Shown here one piece after another: positions 25,689 to 33,955 of a DNA stretch of 49,649 nt; the stretch's first letter is position 1; every line of letters begins with the position of its first letter. The translations under genes were made by a program, and so were the position numbers. The stretch is taken from NCBI GenBank assembly GCA_003249095.1, contig QBMS01000008.1, forward strand, positions 17,802-67,450, given 5' to 3'. The notes beneath the pieces are model-generated. The model saw nothing but the letters and a program-made list of their open reading frames with translations. It was not told the DNA's origin and searched no databases. The stretch is from Snowella sp. (GTDB lineage Bacteria > Cyanobacteriota > Cyanobacteriia > Cyanobacteriales > Microcystaceae).

Positions 25689-25964
25689 TTAACCGATAAA
25701 GGGAGTATGGGCAAAGCCGAAGAGTTGGGGATGACTAAAACAGAAGGCCCAGACGATTCCGACAACGGCGATCGCGGTTAGGGTATTGGTGAAAAAGCGT
25801 CCTGTTTCAGGATTGATGCCTAATTCCTTATCTTCTTGACCACCTGTGAAAAATAATGACCAAGCTTCATTTCCAGAAATAGGCTTGAAACTATTGAACT
25901 CCGAGCGGAAAACAACAGGTGCAAAAAGGTCTTTATTGGCGTAGATATCGTAATCAGAATTCAT
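25689..25964 (-). CDS. LilA-like light-harvesting-like small membrane protein (91 aa)
   Basis: It has one hydrophobic segment (TLTAIAVVGIVWAFCF, about 60-76) and a partial CAB-like lead-in (NPETGRFFTN) without the full ExxNGRxAMxG motif. From memory, Synechocystis hliB is co-transcribed with slr1544 (LilA), and this gene has the same place: 137 bp downstream of hli copy 2 on the same strand. The N-terminal part (KDLFAPVVFRSEFNSFKP) is well-ordered and likely stromal. It probably sits in the thylakoid and acts with the Hli protein. The assignment rests largely on context. Confidence 0.6.
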   Translation of the reverse strand: MNSDYDIYANKDLFAPVVFRSEFNSFKPISGNEAWSLFFTGGQEDKELGINPETGRFFTNTLTAIAVVGIVWAFCFSHPQLFGFAHTPFIG

Positions 25965-26101
25965 AGTAATAGCTCCAGAGTATAGAAATAATTTTTGTAA
26001 TGTTTAAAAAATAATGAGAAAGGGGCGTTAGTTTCTCTCATAAATGGCTAGGATTCCTTTTAAGTAAGGACTTCCGTCTGCTTGCAACGCCCGTATTTTG
26101 T

Positions 26102-26320
26102 TTAGAGGCTGGTCAACCAACCGATAACACCGTGACCTGTTACAACTTCCATAATTAGGAGGGAAACAAAACCAATCATGGCAAAGCGTCCATTCATTTT
26201 CTCGGCGTACTCAGTCCAACCTGCTTGAACGGTCTCATCAACGTAAACCTGGGGTTCAATAGCGAAGTTGTTTAAACGATTGTCAGAGTCGAGGCGAAAT
26301 CCGCGTGTAGAAGAAGTCAT
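26102..26320 (-). CDS. hli: High-light-inducible protein, copy 2
   Basis: A 72-aa HliA/HliB-type protein, nearly identical to copy 1 at 15266-15484; the changes are mainly at the N-terminus and in the helix (for example [14 protein letters not shown] against [14 protein letters not shown]). The chlorophyll-binding motif [13 protein letters not shown] is intact. It is the first gene of a likely hli-lilA operon. The promoter carries an exact HLR1 motif like that of copy 1, so both copies should be induced together by high light. Confidence 0.95.
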   Translation of the reverse strand: MTSSTRGFRLDSDNRLNNFAIEPQVYVDETVQAGWTEYAEKMNGRFAMIGFVSLLIMEVVTGHGVIGWLTSL

Positions 26321-26355
26321 TGTTAATTTCCTGTTGAGTTATGTGTTTTTGTCTT

Positions 26356-26373
26356 TATGTAAACTAATGTAAC
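26356..26373 (-). promoter_or_regulatory. HLR1 motif (RpaB site) of hli copy 2
   Basis: Minus-strand GTTACATTAGTTTACATA is an exact HLR1 (two 8-mers, 2-bp gap) 36 bp before the ATG and directly after a candidate -10 TATAGT (26374-26379). The same flank (TCTTAATAT.GTGTTACATT) precedes copy 1. Confidence 0.75.
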
Positions 26374-26379
26374 ACTATA

Positions 26380-26854
26380 TTAAGATATTTGGCAACCCCC
26401 TTGACTAAAAAAAATAATTATGTATTTTAGTTTTAGCTAATTTATCTCTATCAGTAATCCAAGATTTTGAAGCTAAATCGGGATGGCGGAAATAACGAAA
26501 ACAGGGTTCAAGGGCTTTTACTGTAAGGCTTTTAGCGAAAAAAAAGATGAGTTTTTCTCAAGCTGACCTGAAAAAATAAGCGGATCTCGATCGCAGAAAA
26601 TTTCTTAACTGTCCTATGTAAACTTTGCTCAAAATGCTTAACATTAGCTTTCTTGGCGATCGCGATCGCCTGTTTTACAGAAAAAAAAGGAAAACTTAGG
26701 GAGTCGGAAATCTGGAACCAATAAAAAAACCGCCACTGAAGGATGGGCGGTTCTCTAGCAATCGGAGGGTGATATTGACTTTATGTCTTGTTCTAAGGCT
26801 AGGGCTAAACCTTGGGAACTTATGTAGTTGATGTGACAAAAACCTTAATGAATG
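26380..26854. other. Non-coding stretch between hli copy 2 and the DUF362 gene
   Basis: No protein gene is seen. It contains a HIP1-rich patch (26656-26670), the DUF362 terminator at 26723-26752 and AT-rich DNA with short poly-A runs. An unrecognised small RNA cannot be excluded. Confidence 0.5.
26723..26752 (-). terminator. Intrinsic terminator of the DUF362 gene
   Basis: Stem AACCGCC/GGCGGTT (26728-26734 and 26746-26752) with an 11-base loop, followed on the minus strand by seven T. It lies about 100 bp beyond the DUF362 stop codon. Confidence 0.85.
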
Positions 26855-27817
26855 TCAGGGCTTCAACGCATAGGTGTTCAATGGTTCCTTAATAAAGCGA
26901 ATATAGAAGTGCTTAAAGGTTGAGCGCAATACCCTGGGTAAGCCAAAATCAATGGGCATTAGAGCTTCGGGCAGTTTCCAGTCACTCACTTGTAATTGAC
27001 GGGGATGCTCTAGGGGAAAATCCAGATCAGCCAGATCAAATCCCAGACCTAAGCGTTGTTGAGCGGCCAAAGTCGGCACATCGGCAGGATCGACTTGGAC
27101 AATATCTGAGATTACCCAGTCCAACGCAAACACATTACTAGAAGCTCCTAAAATTCCCAGTTCGCGGGGAACCCCATTCATGGGGCCGTTGCCTTCGTGA
27201 CCGATAATTCCATCCAAAATTGTTAAGTTAGGATTAATTGCCCTAGCGGTTTCCACCAACATTTCCCCAAAGCGATCGCTGTCCTTGCCCGCTTCCATGT
27301 GCCACCAGGCTTTCATTTTGCCAGGCACACAACCAAAGAGATTTTTCACGCCCAGGGTCATGGTTAATTGGACATGGGATTTAATTTTAGGCAAATTGAT
27401 CACCACATCCGCTTCCATTGCTTCCTTGGATAAACGCAAATGATTGAAATTATCGCTTTCCGTTGGGTAACGATGGCCTCGAAATTCCACAACGGGAATG
27501 TCTAATTCCTCTAAATAGGGCAGATAACCATTGGTTTCTACTACGCCCCTCGCACTCCCAAAAGCGGGACTATCTCCCAAAAACGGTTTTCCTCCCACTG
27601 ATTTCACCAATTTGGCTACACAGTAAACCAGTTCAGGACGGGTGATACATTCTTTATCGGGACGACCCGCCGTTAATAGATTGGGCTTTAATAAAACGCG
27701 ATCGCCTTTTTTAACAAAAGCTTCGATTCCGCCCAGGGGTTCGAGCAAGGCTTGGACGGAGAGGGATAAACGTTCAATTTCGTAGGAATCAGCACGTAAT
27801 AGACTAACGGTAGGCAT
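26855..27817 (-). CDS. DUF362-domain protein
   Basis: A 320-aa protein of the DUF362 family: GDRVLLKPNLLTAGRP near residues 38-53, SVGGKPFLGDSPAFGSARGV, and the core INLPKIKSHVQLTMTLGVKN followed by LFGCVPGKMKAWWH. The family is found in bacteria and archaea, sometimes fused to ferredoxin domains; here no Fe-S cysteine cluster is attached. The molecular function is not established. It has its own terminator and no close operon partner. Confidence 0.9.
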   Translation of the reverse strand: MPTVSLLRADSYEIERLSLSVQALLEPLGGIEAFVKKGDRVLLKPNLLTAGRPDKECITRPELVYCVAKLVKSVGGKPFLGDSPAFGSARGVVETNGYLPYLEELDIPVVEFRGHRYPTESDNFNHLRLSKEAMEADVVINLPKIKSHVQLTMTLGVKNLFGCVPGKMKAWWHMEAGKDSDRFGEMLVETARAINPNLTILDGIIGHEGNGPMNGVPRELGILGASSNVFALDWVISDIVQVDPADVPTLAAQQRLGLGFDLADLDFPLEHPRQLQVSDWKLPEALMPIDFGLPRVLRSTFKHFYIRFIKEPLNTYALKP

Positions 27818-27987
27818 AAGGTTTTGAGGTTAAGATTTGTAACTTTACTATATGGTAACTGAGTTAAGGAATGAAAAATAAATAACCTGTTCTTTTTCCT
27901 GTGATCAACAAATTCTACAAAGAATTCTTGTTCTTGATTATTGAGATTATAGGTTCGTATTCCCCCAATTAATCCCCTTTTTTGTAG

Positions 27988-28008
27988 GGGCTTAACACTG
28001 TTAAGCCC
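27988..28008. repeat. Perfect inverted repeat GGGCTTAACA/TGTTAAGCCC
   Basis: Ten-base arms around one C, preceded by TTTGTAGG, the same lead-in as the palindromes at 28058-28078 (reverse orientation) and 17645-17665. It looks like a member of a dispersed cyanobacterial repeat family. Confidence 0.65.
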
Positions 28009-28057
28009 TTTTATGCGTCTATCAAGCAATACATTGTCTGTTGACCCTTGAGATTAA

Positions 28058-28078
28058 GGACATAATGGTATTATGTCC
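28058..28078. repeat. Perfect inverted repeat GGACATAAT/ATTATGTCC
   Basis: Nine-base arms with a GGT loop. On the minus strand it reads CTGTAGGGACATAATACC, matching the degenerate copy at 17645-17665. Confidence 0.65.
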
Positions 28079-28272
28079 CTACAGAAATCGACATCTTGAA
28101 TGCACAACTTATTAAATCATTGTTCCTAATTAGTAAAAATCATCACTGATTAAACTGGTTTTGAGAGTGAGTATTACGCGATCGCTCCCTAAAACTCCGT
28201 TTTTATAAAGTATTATTGATCAATTTTTACTATTCCAGATTCGTGTGATTGAATAATCCAATAATATTTGCA

Positions 28273-28500
28273 TTACCTATATTCCTCAAAGTCTTCTAAG
28301 GGATCATCAAAATTATCGGCGATATAAATTTTGTCTTTATCACTGCCAAATAAGGAAGGACGGGGCAAAGGTGGTAGCATTGATGATATTTTAATAATTT
28401 GTTCGTCGCTCTTTTTAATGAAAATTTCTTCACCAGAAAAGGCTTTTTCTAAAATTTCATTAATTTGATTTAAGGCTTGTTGAATTGTGATAGTTTCCAT
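28273..28500 (-). CDS. Orphan antitoxin-like protein (Phd/YefM or DUF2281 type)
   Basis: A 75-aa protein beginning METITIQQALNQINEILEKA, then GEEIFIKKSDEQIIKIS and an acidic tail DDPLEDFEEYR. This is the layout of type II antitoxins that pair with PIN toxins: an N-terminal DNA-binding half and a C-terminal toxin-binding tail. No toxin gene follows within the next 455 bp on this strand, so it seems orphaned. It starts 102 bp downstream of the NACHT gene's stop. Confidence 0.7.
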   Translation of the reverse strand: METITIQQALNQINEILEKAFSGEEIFIKKSDEQIIKISSMLPPLPRPSLFGSDKDKIYIADNFDDPLEDFEEYR

Positions 28501-28602
28501 TTTATATTTTTCCTTGAAGTAAGTTTTAAATATCTAACAAATTAAATATTTGATGATCGCATTTGTCATTATGGGTAAATTGTAAAAAAGTGCAGGACAA
28601 AA

Positions 28603-30753
28603 TTAAGGCAATAACATTCCGTCTTCAATTTCTGCCCAAACCCCAGGAGCCAAATTCGGCGCGATTTTTTGGCAGTCCAACATCAAGTGATAAATATAGA
28701 AATATTGCTGATCAATGTCTTTTATTTCCTCAAACCCAAAGTTTAATAAATCTGGAATCAGGGAAAAGGTTTGATTCCAAATTTGAAATATAACCTTGAT
28801 TCTTTCCTCAAATTCCTTCCATTTTAATTGAGGTTTCGTGTTAAAAAAGTCTTGCTCTTCTCTTAATTTTGTGATTAAAAACTGATCATTGACTGTCGAA
28901 AAAATCTGGTCTTGTTGAAATAACTCAGCCAATGTTATCAAGGATGTGAGGAATTTGGTGTAGTCGATGGCGATGTCGATGGTGATGCTGATGGCGTTAG
29001 CGTTGGCGATGTCGAGGGCGTAGGCGTAGGCGTAGACAATGGCGATAGCGTTAGTGTTAGTGATGGTATAGGCATAGGTGTAGGCGATGGCGTTGACGAT
29101 GGCGTTGGCGTAGGCGATGGCGTAGACGTTGGCGTAGGCGTAGGCGTAGGCGATCACTCTTCTTCCTGGGGGTTTAATGGGACTATTTACCGAGTCTTTG
29201 GTCATGCGGTCGGCCCATCTCAAAACAGGTAGGAATTTTTCTCCCAGTTGAGTTTGAAGAAAATCTTTGGCCATCTGGGCCATTACCCCAAAAAAGTCAC
29301 TGGTTTGTTGTTTCCCTAAAATCAAGCCCGCAATCAGCAAAAAAACTTCTCGCCAACGGGGTTCCGTGAGATGAGCTTTCACCACCTGCCCGACCAAATT
29401 ATTATCGACAATATATTTTGCCGTCAAATATTCCTGTAACGTTAAATGGGAAAAAGAATATTCCCCCCGCGCCCGTTCCACAAAAATTCCTTGCTCTTTT
29501 TCAATTGTTTTTAAAATCTGCTCACCATCTAAATAATGGGGGGCATTGAGACTATCCATTAAAAAGGTTTTAATTTGATCCGTTAACTCCCCTTGATTGT
29601 AAAATAAGCGGTCTTCACTAAAATAAAAATAGGCAATTTCTGACAGTAAAATTTCTTCATTTTCAATACTCAAATTCTCGTAAATTTGTCGCCGATTGGG
29701 TAAACGGTTTTCTGCCGCCCAACGTTCTAATAAAATTCGTAAAGCATCCCCATATAAACGACTGCGATTAGTAGGAAACGCTTGATTTTCATCGTAAACT
29801 AAACAAAGAAAGGTTAATAATAAGGGCGTTTGTCCCAACTCCTTAGCACTGGCATATTCAGGTTGTTGTAACAATTCCCAACATTCCTTCGCTGTTTCTG
29901 GTTCATCCCTAAACCAATGCTCAATAAAAGTTTCAATTTGTTGATCATCAAACTCGACAATTTCAATATCCGTAAATTGTCTAAAATGTGTACGAGCCGC
30001 CGTGCGACAGGAAATAATAAAGCGATTTTTATTATGTTGATCGACAAAATTCTGAATGGTTGTAATTACATTGTTTGTATTAGCATCAGGAACTTCATCT
30101 AAACCATCCAATAAAATTAATAACTCACCCTTTTTTAATTTATCAGGAATGGCTTTTTCTACGTTAGGAAAACCACAAATCTCAAACTCCTTTTGGATTA
30201 ATGCCTGAATATCAATCTGCTCTTCTTTAAAGTGCTTTAACTCCAATAAAACAGGGGTTAAATTAGGTTGATATTTTTCATTATTTCCTTTCATTGCCTC
30301 TAAACCAACCTTCCGCAAAAAAGTAGATTTACCAATGCCAGGCTCTCCAAAAACCATCAAATATTTTTCCTGATTTGCAAACACCATACCTTCTTGTTTG
30401 CCGTCTTTTTGGGAACGATACCGCCGTTGATTACTTTCTCGAAATGCTTTTTCTAAGTTGAGGCTGGATTCATATTTGTCGCGTGTAAATTTATTCAAAC
30501 ATTGCATATTAATATAAATGGATTCCAAATTCATCGGCTTAGTCATTTTCAACACTCTGACGCTCCCGTGCCGATCCCAATACCGTTGAGCATATTCCCT
30601 GACAAAGAGATATTTTCCATCTCGCCATAAATCCCCCACATTGGTTTGGAGTAACTCACTTTTCGCAATACCTTCCCAGCCCGACTTCACCAATTGCCCG
30701 ATTAATCCTTTGGCTAAGGCATCAACAATTAAAGCCTCTGCTCCTGTTAGCAT
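28603..30753 (-). CDS. NACHT NTPase with dipeptide-repeat tract (716 aa)
   Basis: A second STAND/NACHT protein. Walker A is [10 protein letters not shown] (about residues 135-144 from the chosen start), Walker B is [12 protein letters not shown], and [14 protein letters not shown] follows. After the NACHT and helical regions comes a 66-residue tract of alternating small/aromatic dipeptides ([17 protein letters not shown] and similar), encoded by hexanucleotide repeats at 28959-29156, then a 115-residue helical end. The N-terminal 90 residues ([20 protein letters not shown]) resemble the helical effector-type start of cyanobacterial NACHT proteins. I chose ATG 30753, because the longer TTG frame starts inside a TATAAT promoter box. 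A defence or signalling role is inferred. Confidence 0.85.
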   Translation of the reverse strand: MLTGAEALIVDALAKGLIGQLVKSGWEGIAKSELLQTNVGDLWRDGKYLFVREYAQRYWDRHGSVRVLKMTKPMNLESIYINMQCLNKFTRDKYESSLNLEKAFRESNQRRYRSQKDGKQEGMVFANQEKYLMVFGEPGIGKSTFLRKVGLEAMKGNNEKYQPNLTPVLLELKHFKEEQIDIQALIQKEFEICGFPNVEKAIPDKLKKGELLILLDGLDEVPDANTNNVITTIQNFVDQHNKNRFIISCRTAARTHFRQFTDIEIVEFDDQQIETFIEHWFRDEPETAKECWELLQQPEYASAKELGQTPLLLTFLCLVYDENQAFPTNRSRLYGDALRILLERWAAENRLPNRRQIYENLSIENEEILLSEIAYFYFSEDRLFYNQGELTDQIKTFLMDSLNAPHYLDGEQILKTIEKEQGIFVERARGEYSFSHLTLQEYLTAKYIVDNNLVGQVVKAHLTEPRWREVFLLIAGLILGKQQTSDFFGVMAQMAKDFLQTQLGEKFLPVLRWADRMTKDSVNSPIKPPGRRVIAYAYAYANVYAIAYANAIVNAIAYTYAYTITNTNAIAIVYAYAYALDIANANAISITIDIAIDYTKFLTSLITLAELFQQDQIFSTVNDQFLITKLREEQDFFNTKPQLKWKEFEERIKVIFQIWNQTFSLIPDLLNFGFEEIKDIDQQYFYIYHLMLDCQKIAPNLAPGVWAEIEDGMLLP
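28959..29156 (-). repeat. Hexanucleotide tandem repeat inside the NACHT gene
   Basis: About 33 imperfect 6-bp units of the kind GCCTAC, GCCAAC and GCCATC (read on the minus strand) keep the frame and encode Tyr-Ala, Asn-Ala and Ile-Ala dipeptides. The left half of the array is more degenerate than the right. Confidence 0.85.
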
Positions 30754-30782
30754 ACCCAAAACCTCATTTTTTTTGATAGTGC

Positions 30783-30788
30783 CATTAT
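30783..30788 (-). promoter_or_regulatory. Candidate -10 box of the NACHT gene
   Basis: Minus-strand TATAAT sits 30 bp upstream of ATG 30753. A -35 box is weak (TTTAGT at about 17 bp). It decides against the TTG start at 30792. Confidence 0.45.
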
Positions 30789-30968
30789 ACAATTTTGCTT
30801 GGGACTAAACACTCAATTATCAGCGATTTCTTCCCGAAACTTGCCAAACTTAAAAGTTCATCAGAAAATTATTCAAAATAAACACATTTTTTTGCGATCG
30901 CAACCACAAAAATAAACCCCGACAATCGGCATAATGTGCCATATCGCGGGGAATAATAATATTAATCT

Positions 30969-32081
30969 CTAACGACCGAAACCCTTACCACGAGTAGCAA
31001 CAGGCGCATTCAGACAGCTTTCGATTTGTTCCCGTAAACCCGCATGATCGAGATTTTGACCAATCAAAACCAACTGATTTTTCGGTTCAGTTTTCCATTC
31101 GCTATCTTCCAAACTAAAACGTTTACCACTTAAATGAAAAATATGACGTTTCGGACTTTCCTTAAACCAAAGAATTCCCTTTGCTCGAAAAACATTACTG
31201 GGTAATTGATTATCGAGAAAATATTGAAACTTACGAATAGAAAAGGGTTTATCACTTTCAAAGGAAATAGATGTAAAACCATCATTTTCTAAGTGGTGGG
31301 AATGGTCATGGTGGTGATGATGATCGTGGTGATGGTGATCATGGCCGCAATCAGGAGCGCATTCATGATCGTGTTCGTGGGCGTGATCATGATGTTTATC
31401 TTGCACTTCTTCGACTTTAAAATATTGATCCGACTCGAATAAACCCACACTCAGCACCAAGGGCAGGGGAACTTCCGCTTTTGTGGTACGGAGAATTCTG
31501 GCCGACTCTTTCATATCACGGATTCTAATTTCGAGGGCATCCACATCAGCTTCATCAACGAGATCGGTTTTATTGAGAACAATAATATCACCGTAGGAAA
31601 TTTGACTCTGGGCGGCTTCACTATTAAATAAATCCAGACTAAAATTCTCACAATCCACCATTGTCACAATGGAATCTAAGCGAGTCATATCCCGCAATTC
31701 TGTGCCTAAAAAAGTTAGAGCAACAGGCAGAGGATCAGCCAAGCCTGTCGTTTCTACTACTAGGTAATCAACCTTTTCAGGACGTTCCAAAACATTATAA
31801 ACCGCTTGGATTAAATCATCATTAATGGTACAACAAACACAACCATTATTGAGTTCTACCATTGTTTCATTTGTGGTAATGATTAGTTCATTGTCAATCC
31901 CAATTTCGCCAAATTCATTGACTAGAACGGCAACTTTTAAACCCTTTTGATTGGTTAAAATATGATTTAATAACGTTGTTTTACCACTACCTAAAAATCC
32001 TGTAATAATCGTTACGGGTAAACCCTGTTTAGGTGCGTCTATGGTGCTAATTGGTGCGGGTTGGGTATCAACAGTCTGCAT
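30969..32081 (-). CDS. COG0523/CobW-family GTPase with His-rich metal-binding loop
   Basis: A G3E-family GTPase thought to chaperone metals, often zinc, to target proteins. Walker A is TGFLGSGKTT, the signature metal motif is NGCVCCTIN (CxCC), and VNEFGEIGID precedes it. A histidine/aspartate-rich stretch (residues about 245-275, DHHHHDHHHHHDHSHH) will bind metal and separates the GTPase from the CobW C-terminal domain. I prefer ATG 32081 (MQTVDTQPAP) over GTG 32099. A possible Zur site lies upstream. No cobalamin gene is near, so a zinc role is more likely than cobalt insertion. Confidence 0.92.
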   Translation of the reverse strand: MQTVDTQPAPISTIDAPKQGLPVTIITGFLGSGKTTLLNHILTNQKGLKVAVLVNEFGEIGIDNELIITTNETMVELNNGCVCCTINDDLIQAVYNVLERPEKVDYLVVETTGLADPLPVALTFLGTELRDMTRLDSIVTMVDCENFSLDLFNSEAAQSQISYGDIIVLNKTDLVDEADVDALEIRIRDMKESARILRTTKAEVPLPLVLSVGLFESDQYFKVEEVQDKHHDHAHEHDHECAPDCGHDHHHHDHHHHHDHSHHLENDGFTSISFESDKPFSIRKFQYFLDNQLPSNVFRAKGILWFKESPKRHIFHLSGKRFSLEDSEWKTEPKNQLVLIGQNLDHAGLREQIESCLNAPVATRGKGFGR

Positions 32082-32108
32082 GGTTTTTGGAGGGATCACT
32101 AATTATCT

Positions 32109-32122
32109 TGATATGTTTATCA
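32109..32122 (-). promoter_or_regulatory. Possible Zur box of the COG0523 gene
   Basis: TGATATGTTTATCA is an inverted repeat (TGATA/TATCA) 28 bp before the start codon, near the cyanobacterial Zur consensus of TGATAAT-x-ATTATCA. An adjacent ATGATACCATGAT adds half-sites. The match is imperfect. Confidence 0.35.
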
Positions 32123-32190
32123 TGGTATCATGTCGGTTTAGCGATCGCCAAAGAGCGGTCTTGACCATCAGTTATTAAGTATTAAAAAAG

Positions 32191-33393
32191 ATGAATCGAA
32201 TGATGCGATCGCTGGTTTGGATTTTCTTGGGGCTGGCTGTCCTCGGTCTGACCCTGATCAGTCGCCCTTCCTTAAGCCAAAATTCAAGTTTTCAGGAAAT
32301 ACGGGGAGTCTGGTTAACCAATATCGACAGTGACGTATTATTCAAAGCCGAAAGCACCGAAAACGCGATCGCTGATCTAGCCAAGCTCAAATTTAATACC
32401 CTTTATCCCACCGTTTGGAATTGGGGACATACCCTTTATCCTAGTCAAATCGCAAAGTTACACACAGGAAAATTGGTTGATCCCACCGAAGGTTTGCAAA
32501 ATAGGGATCTATTGCAGGAAATCGTAAAGCAAGGACATCGGGAAAAAATGGCGGTCATTCCCTGGTTTGAATTTGGGTTTATGGCTCCTGCTGACTCAAC
32601 CTTGGCGAAAAATCACCCCGATTGGTTAACCCAAAAGCCTGATGGGGAAACGGTTTGGTTAGAAGGTAAAACCCATGAGCGGGTCTGGTTGAATCCCCTC
32701 AATCCAGAAGTTCAACAATTTATTAATGATTTAGTCCTCGAAATTGTCAATCAATACGACATTGACGGCATCCAGTTTGACGATCATTTCGGTTATCCCG
32801 CCGATTTTGGGTATGATCCCCTGACGCTCAAGCTCTATCAAGAGGAACATTCGGGTAAATTACCGCCCAATCCAACGGTATTAAAGCCTGTCGAGGATTG
32901 TGTGGTCAATGATCCTGAGTGGCAAGCCTGGGTTGACTGGCGATCGCAGAAAATCACGGAATATATGTCCAAGTTATCCCAACAAATCGAGGCGGTTAAA
33001 CCCCAGATTTTAGTCTCCATTTCTCCTAATCCCCAGCAATTTTCTAAAAATTGTTTTTTACTAGACTGGCAAAGCTGGCAACAACAGGGATTAATCGATC
33101 AATTGGTTTTGCAAGTCTATCGCAATCAACTCAGCGATTTTCAGCGAGAATTACAAAAACCCGAAGTCCAAACCACAAAACAACAAATTCCCGTCGCGAT
33201 CGGGATTTTATCGGGACTAAAAAATCGTCCCCTACCCATGAGCCAAATTCAAGAACAAGTTAATTTTGTGCGAGAAGAAAAATTTGCAGGGGTTTCTTTT
33301 TTCTTTTATGAAAGTCTCTGGAATTTGGGCAAAGAATCCCCAGAGGAGAGACAAAAACAATGGAAAACCATATTTCAAGAACAAAAGCTTTGA
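32191..33393 (+). CDS. Exported glycoside-hydrolase-like protein (GHL10/DUF187 type)
   Basis: An N-terminal signal or lipid-free signal anchor (about residues 6-29, SLVWIFLGLAVLGLTLIS) exports it. The catalytic-type TIM barrel follows: EIRGVWLTNIDSDVL, a WNWGHTLYPS strand, AVIPWFEFGFMAP, and QYDIDGIQFDDHFGYP with the Asp-rich active-site loop. This is the family 10-like GHL10 domain, predicted to cut cell-wall or polysaccharide glycosidic bonds. The 400-aa length is normal. It is divergent from the COG0523 gene. Confidence 0.88.
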   Translation: MNRMMRSLVWIFLGLAVLGLTLISRPSLSQNSSFQEIRGVWLTNIDSDVLFKAESTENAIADLAKLKFNTLYPTVWNWGHTLYPSQIAKLHTGKLVDPTEGLQNRDLLQEIVKQGHREKMAVIPWFEFGFMAPADSTLAKNHPDWLTQKPDGETVWLEGKTHERVWLNPLNPEVQQFINDLVLEIVNQYDIDGIQFDDHFGYPADFGYDPLTLKLYQEEHSGKLPPNPTVLKPVEDCVVNDPEWQAWVDWRSQKITEYMSKLSQQIEAVKPQILVSISPNPQQFSKNCFLLDWQSWQQQGLIDQLVLQVYRNQLSDFQRELQKPEVQTTKQQIPVAIGILSGLKNRPLPMSQIQEQVNFVREEKFAGVSFFFYESLWNLGKESPEERQKQWKTIFQEQKL

Positions 33394-33450
33394 AAATAGG
33401 GCTATTTTTCTAAAAGTCAAGATATATCGCCATAATGTTCAACACGTTAA

Positions 33451-33470
33451 CAAGGGGCTTAAGCCCCTTG
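33451..33470. repeat. Perfect 20-bp palindrome
   Basis: CAAGGGGCTTAAGCCCCTTG, ten-base arms with no spacer, between the convergent GHL10 gene and rpsU. It could act as a bidirectional stop or be a dispersed repeat. Confidence 0.7.
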
Positions 33471-33500
33471 CCTCAAGAAATTCAATGTCGTTATTGCGAT

Positions 33501-33534
33501 AAAAAAGCAAACCCCTCTCACAGTGAGAAGGGTT
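33501..33534 (-). terminator. Intrinsic terminator of rpsU
   Basis: Stem AACCCTTCTCA/TGAGAGGGGTT (33510-33534) with a run of six T on the minus strand (33501-33506), 29 bp after the rpsU stop. Confidence 0.85.
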
Positions 33535-33562
33535 AATCTGACAAGACAATAATTCGTTGCGT

Positions 33563-33745
33563 TTAACGACGACGGGAACGCTGTCTTCTGCGCGTTGCTT
33601 CTTTCCGTTTATGCTTTTCCTGGGGAGTTTCAAAGAACTGATGCTTTTTGAAATCTGTATAAATGCCTGCTTTGGCAACTTGACGCTTAAAGCGACGTAG
33701 GGCTGATTCAATGGGTTCATTTTGACCGACGACAACTTGAGTCAT
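33563..33745 (-). CDS. rpsU: 30S ribosomal protein bS21
   Basis: A 60-aa basic protein: [20 protein letters not shown], then [20 protein letters not shown] and a terminal RRRQRSRRR. This is the bS21 fold, a small-subunit protein that helps 16S rRNA base-pair with mRNA leaders. The length is typical for cyanobacteria. AGGAGG lies just upstream, and it has its own terminator. Confidence 0.97.
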   Translation of the reverse strand: MTQVVVGQNEPIESALRRFKRQVAKAGIYTDFKKHQFFETPQEKHKRKEATRRRQRSRRR

Positions 33746-33955
33746 TCTTGAGTTTTAAACCTCCTATAAAGAATATGCGAGTCAAGGACTCAATGGGTTA
33801 AAGCTAGGGCTATTTTACCCATAGCCTATCTATCCTACTCTGTTTTGGTCGCGTTTTAACGATAGAAATGTGAAGAGCTTTGAACGAATGGGTTATTCAG
33901 GCGATCGCAAGTATCTTTTTTCCGTTGATCAAGGGAAGACTTTTAAGCTCGCTCA

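Larger units (their letters stand above)
27818..28272. other. Gap of 455 bp with two palindromic repeats
   Basis: No convincing gene. It holds two perfect inverted repeats (27988-28008 and 28058-28078) and an HIP1 site near 28180. A long minus-strand frame that runs into the DUF362 gene is not a gene. No toxin follows the orphan antitoxin. Confidence 0.55.

Noticed and set aside
27688-28029. 113-codon minus-strand frame across the DUF362 start
   Set aside because: It overlaps the DUF362 coding sequence in another frame and is built largely from the palindromic intergenic repeats.
28563-28793. 76-codon plus-strand frame
   Set aside because: It is antisense to the C-terminal end of the second NACHT gene.
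30754-30792. Longer NACHT start at TTG 30792
   Set aside because: The extra 13 codons lie across a TATAAT box and are not family sequence; ATG 30753 begins the recognisable [10 protein letters not shown] helix.
33266-33735. Overlapping frames around rpsU and the GHL10 gene end
   Set aside because: They are shadows of rpsU and of the hydrolase, and one runs through the 20-bp palindrome and terminator.
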